Shown here: one piece after another, positions 62,770-64,000 of the stretch
Position numbering within the stretch: the stretch's first letter is position 1
How the letters are laid out: every line of letters starts with the position of its first letter
Source: Anaerosporomusa subterranea
GTDB taxonomy: Bacteria > Bacillota > Negativicutes > Sporomusales > Acetonemataceae
Assembly (NCBI RefSeq): GCF_001611555.1
Contig: NZ_LSGP01000005.1
Location: forward strand, 17,012 to 81,011
Reading direction: 5' to 3'
DNA: 64,000 nucleotides
Made by a program: the position numbers and the translations under genes
The notes under the pieces: model-generated
Database searches by the model: none
The model's input: only the letters and a program-made list of their open reading frames with translations
What the model was told of the DNA's origin: nothing

Positions 62770-63717
62770 CTATTTGTCGCAAGTTGTTTTAACCAAATCG
62801 CTATTCTTGCCAGCTTTCAAAACAAAACTAGCTGTTTCATGGCTAACCATCTGTTGAATAGATCGTCCTATGGCCAGCATCTTATCGAGATCATAGCCGG
62901 TGGCCACGCCCATTTCCTGGCACATATGAATGAGATCTTCAGTGGCGATATTGCCTGTAGCGCCTGGAGCGAAAGGACAACCACCTAGACCAGCAAAGCT
63001 CGCGTCATAACGATCAATCCCTGCCATCATCCCTGCGACCACATTCGCCAACCCCATGCCTCTGGTATTATGGAAGTGAAGCACCCAAGTCACATCAGGG
63101 AATTCTGTCTTAACTCTCATGCCATACTCATACACCTGCTGCGGATTGGCCATACCGGTGGTATCCGATAGAGACAATTCATGAACCCCAATCTCACGGA
63201 AACAAGAAATGACAGCCAAAACTTGATCAATCGATACCCGGCCTTCAAACGGACAGCCAAAAGCTGTTGAAATTGCTCCTGAAAGTTCCAGTCCATGAGC
63301 TGCCGCATAATCGGCGCATTCACTAAAACCGCGCACCACTTCTTCCGGTGTTTTGTTGATATTTGCCAGAGAGTGTGCCCGGCTGGCTGATGCGGTAAGT
63401 TTGACTTTCTGTAACCCAGCGGCTTCCGCCCTTTCTAGACCACGCAGATTTAGAACCAGAGCGCGATACTCGACTCCTTCGATCTGTTTCAGTTTTCTGG
63501 CGACTGCGTCAGTATCCGCCATGGGCGGCACTGATTTCGGATGTACGAAAGAACCAATCTCGATAATTCTAGCACCCGCCTCGACAGTACGCTCAATCAA
63601 TTCAACCTTCTGATCAACCGTCAAAAGCGTCTTTTCGTTTTGCAGGCCATCACGAGGCCCCACCTCACAAATGGTCACGCTTTCCGGCCATTTCGTCGCC
63701 GCTATTGTTCCATTCAT
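62770..63717 (-). CDS. Hydroxymethylglutaryl-CoA lyase-like enzyme
   Basis: A 315-residue DRE-TIM metallolyase. ICEVGPRDGLQNEKT is the HMG-CoA lyase signature (catalytic Arg, metal Asp). WVLHFHNTRGMGLAN gives the His ligands, and FAGLGGCPFAPGATGN the flexible loop with the active-site Cys. The family cleaves 3-hydroxy-3-methylglutaryl-CoA or related acids such as citramalyl-type substrates. GAGGTGG sits 8 bases before the ATG at 63717. First gene of the operon, followed 13 bp later by the ThDP enzyme. Confidence 0.9.
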   Translation of the reverse strand: MNGTIAATKWPESVTICEVGPRDGLQNEKTLLTVDQKVELIERTVEAGARIIEIGSFVHPKSVPPMADTDAVARKLKQIEGVEYRALVLNLRGLERAEAAGLQKVKLTASASRAHSLANINKTPEEVVRGFSECADYAAAHGLELSGAISTAFGCPFEGRVSIDQVLAVISCFREIGVHELSLSDTTGMANPQQVYEYGMRVKTEFPDVTWVLHFHNTRGMGLANVVAGMMAGIDRYDASFAGLGGCPFAPGATGNIATEDLIHMCQEMGVATGYDLDKMLAIGRSIQQMVSHETASFVLKAGKNSDLVKTTCDK

Positions 63718-63771
63718 CGTGTAAACCACCTCGGTTATTCAACTTTGATCAGCAATGCCCGTATATTCTGA

Positions 63772-63800
63772 ATTATAGCAAATCATTATCTATACTAAAA
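63772..63800 (-). promoter_or_regulatory. Putative promoter of the HMGL operon
   Basis: Minus-strand perfect TATAAT at 63772-63777, about 55 bp before the start codon; only a poor -35 (TTTTAG) at 17 bp. Confidence 0.45.
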
Positions 63801-63813
63801 ATACTAATATAGT

Positions 63814-63846
63814 CTGGCCGCTATACGAAAATCATATAGCGGCCAG
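63814..63846 (-). terminator. Terminator of the TRAP transporter operon
   Basis: A 12-bp perfect stem CTGGCCGCTATA (63814-63825) with its complement (63835-63846), 9-base loop, 21 bp after the TRAP permease stop. Confidence 0.8.
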
Positions 63847-63866
63847 TGATACCTGAAGCAATAACT

Positions 63867-64000
63867 TTATCTGCCGCCCATCATCAGTTGGAACGGAACC
63901 GTGATTAATGCCGGGAATAGCATGAGAAGAACCAGCACAATGCTTTCCACAATCAGGAACGGCATGATCTTGCCCATGATATCGTCCATACTAACTTTAC
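63867..64000 (-). CDS. dctM: TRAP transporter large permease (DctM), C-terminal fragment
   Basis: Only the last 44 codons lie in the window: KVSMDDIMGKIMPFLIVESI, then VLVLLMLFPALITVPFQL, then MMGGR and stop. The S-M-(D/E)-D-I-M...P-F phrase followed by the final membrane helix is typical of the C-terminus of DctM-type permeases. It is truncated by the window edge. The gene would be upstream of, and separated by a terminator from, the HMGL operon, and may import its substrate. Confidence 0.8.
   Translation of the reverse strand, partial: KVSMDDIMGKIMPFLIVESIVLVLLMLFPALITVPFQLMMGGR

Overview
The window looks like a chromosomal stretch of an anaerobic Firmicute, most probably a Negativicute of the Sporomusa/Pelosinus type. 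This is inferred from gene content, not from a marker gene. The signs are strong AGGAGG-type ribosome binding sites, sigma-A promoters, perfect-stem terminators, a bacterial GlnS, a membrane Hdr-like ETF:quinone oxidoreductase, a complete citrate lyase operon, a RACo-type corrinoid activator and many sugar-acid and carboxylate uptake systems (two TTT, one TRAP, CitMHS, AEC, NCS2). No rRNA, tRNA, CRISPR array, prophage or transposase gene was found.

Layout. 1-11 kb holds housekeeping and stress genes: a double P-loop NTPase, an SDR-like protein, a GlsB-type membrane protein, glnS, a small coiled-coil protein, an Fsr-type MFS exporter, the membrane Fe-S oxidoreductase and an ABC-F ATPase. 11.4-19.5 kb is a citrate fermentation locus (citD-citE-citF-citXG-citC, a divergent LysR gene and a CitMHS transporter). 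19.6-24.5 kb is a three-subunit molybdenum hydroxylase of the xanthine dehydrogenase family with an NCS2 purine permease. 24.8-29.4 kb holds a HAD phosphatase, a YaiI-like protein, an AEC carrier, a membrane protein flanked by two copies of an unusual mini-transcription unit, and a soluble MCP-like sensor.

29.6-37.4 kb is an operon of unknown substrate: corrinoid activator fusion, UroD-like methyltransferase, IclR, DapA-family lyase, LarA-like nickel-pincer isomerase and GldA-like dehydrogenase. 37.5-44.7 kb is a glucarate/galactarate locus (gudD, TctCAB, garR and divergent garD). 46.2-56.1 kb is a sigma-54-controlled locus: PrpR-type activator, PdxA-like dehydrogenase, TctC, TIM-barrel isomerase, Asp/Glu racemase-like protein, split transketolase, TctB and TctA. 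A sigma-54 promoter is visible before pdxA. After an MFS/LysR divergent pair, 58.7-64 kb holds an HMG-CoA-lyase-like enzyme, a ThDP enzyme, a TIM-barrel isomerase, an acylating aldehyde dehydrogenase and the end of a TRAP permease.

The most unusual signal is at 27.07-27.42 and 28.21-28.57 kb. Two paralogous units each carry their own promoter, a conserved roughly 165-nt leader with compensatory base changes and a sequestered Shine-Dalgarno, a 30-33 codon single-membrane-span protein and a near-identical terminator. I do not recognise this as a named family. It could be a riboswitch-type leader or a type I toxin-like locus. Two families of short dispersed palindromic repeats are also present. 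One forms the last codons of pdxA, and another overlaps the end of a LysR gene.
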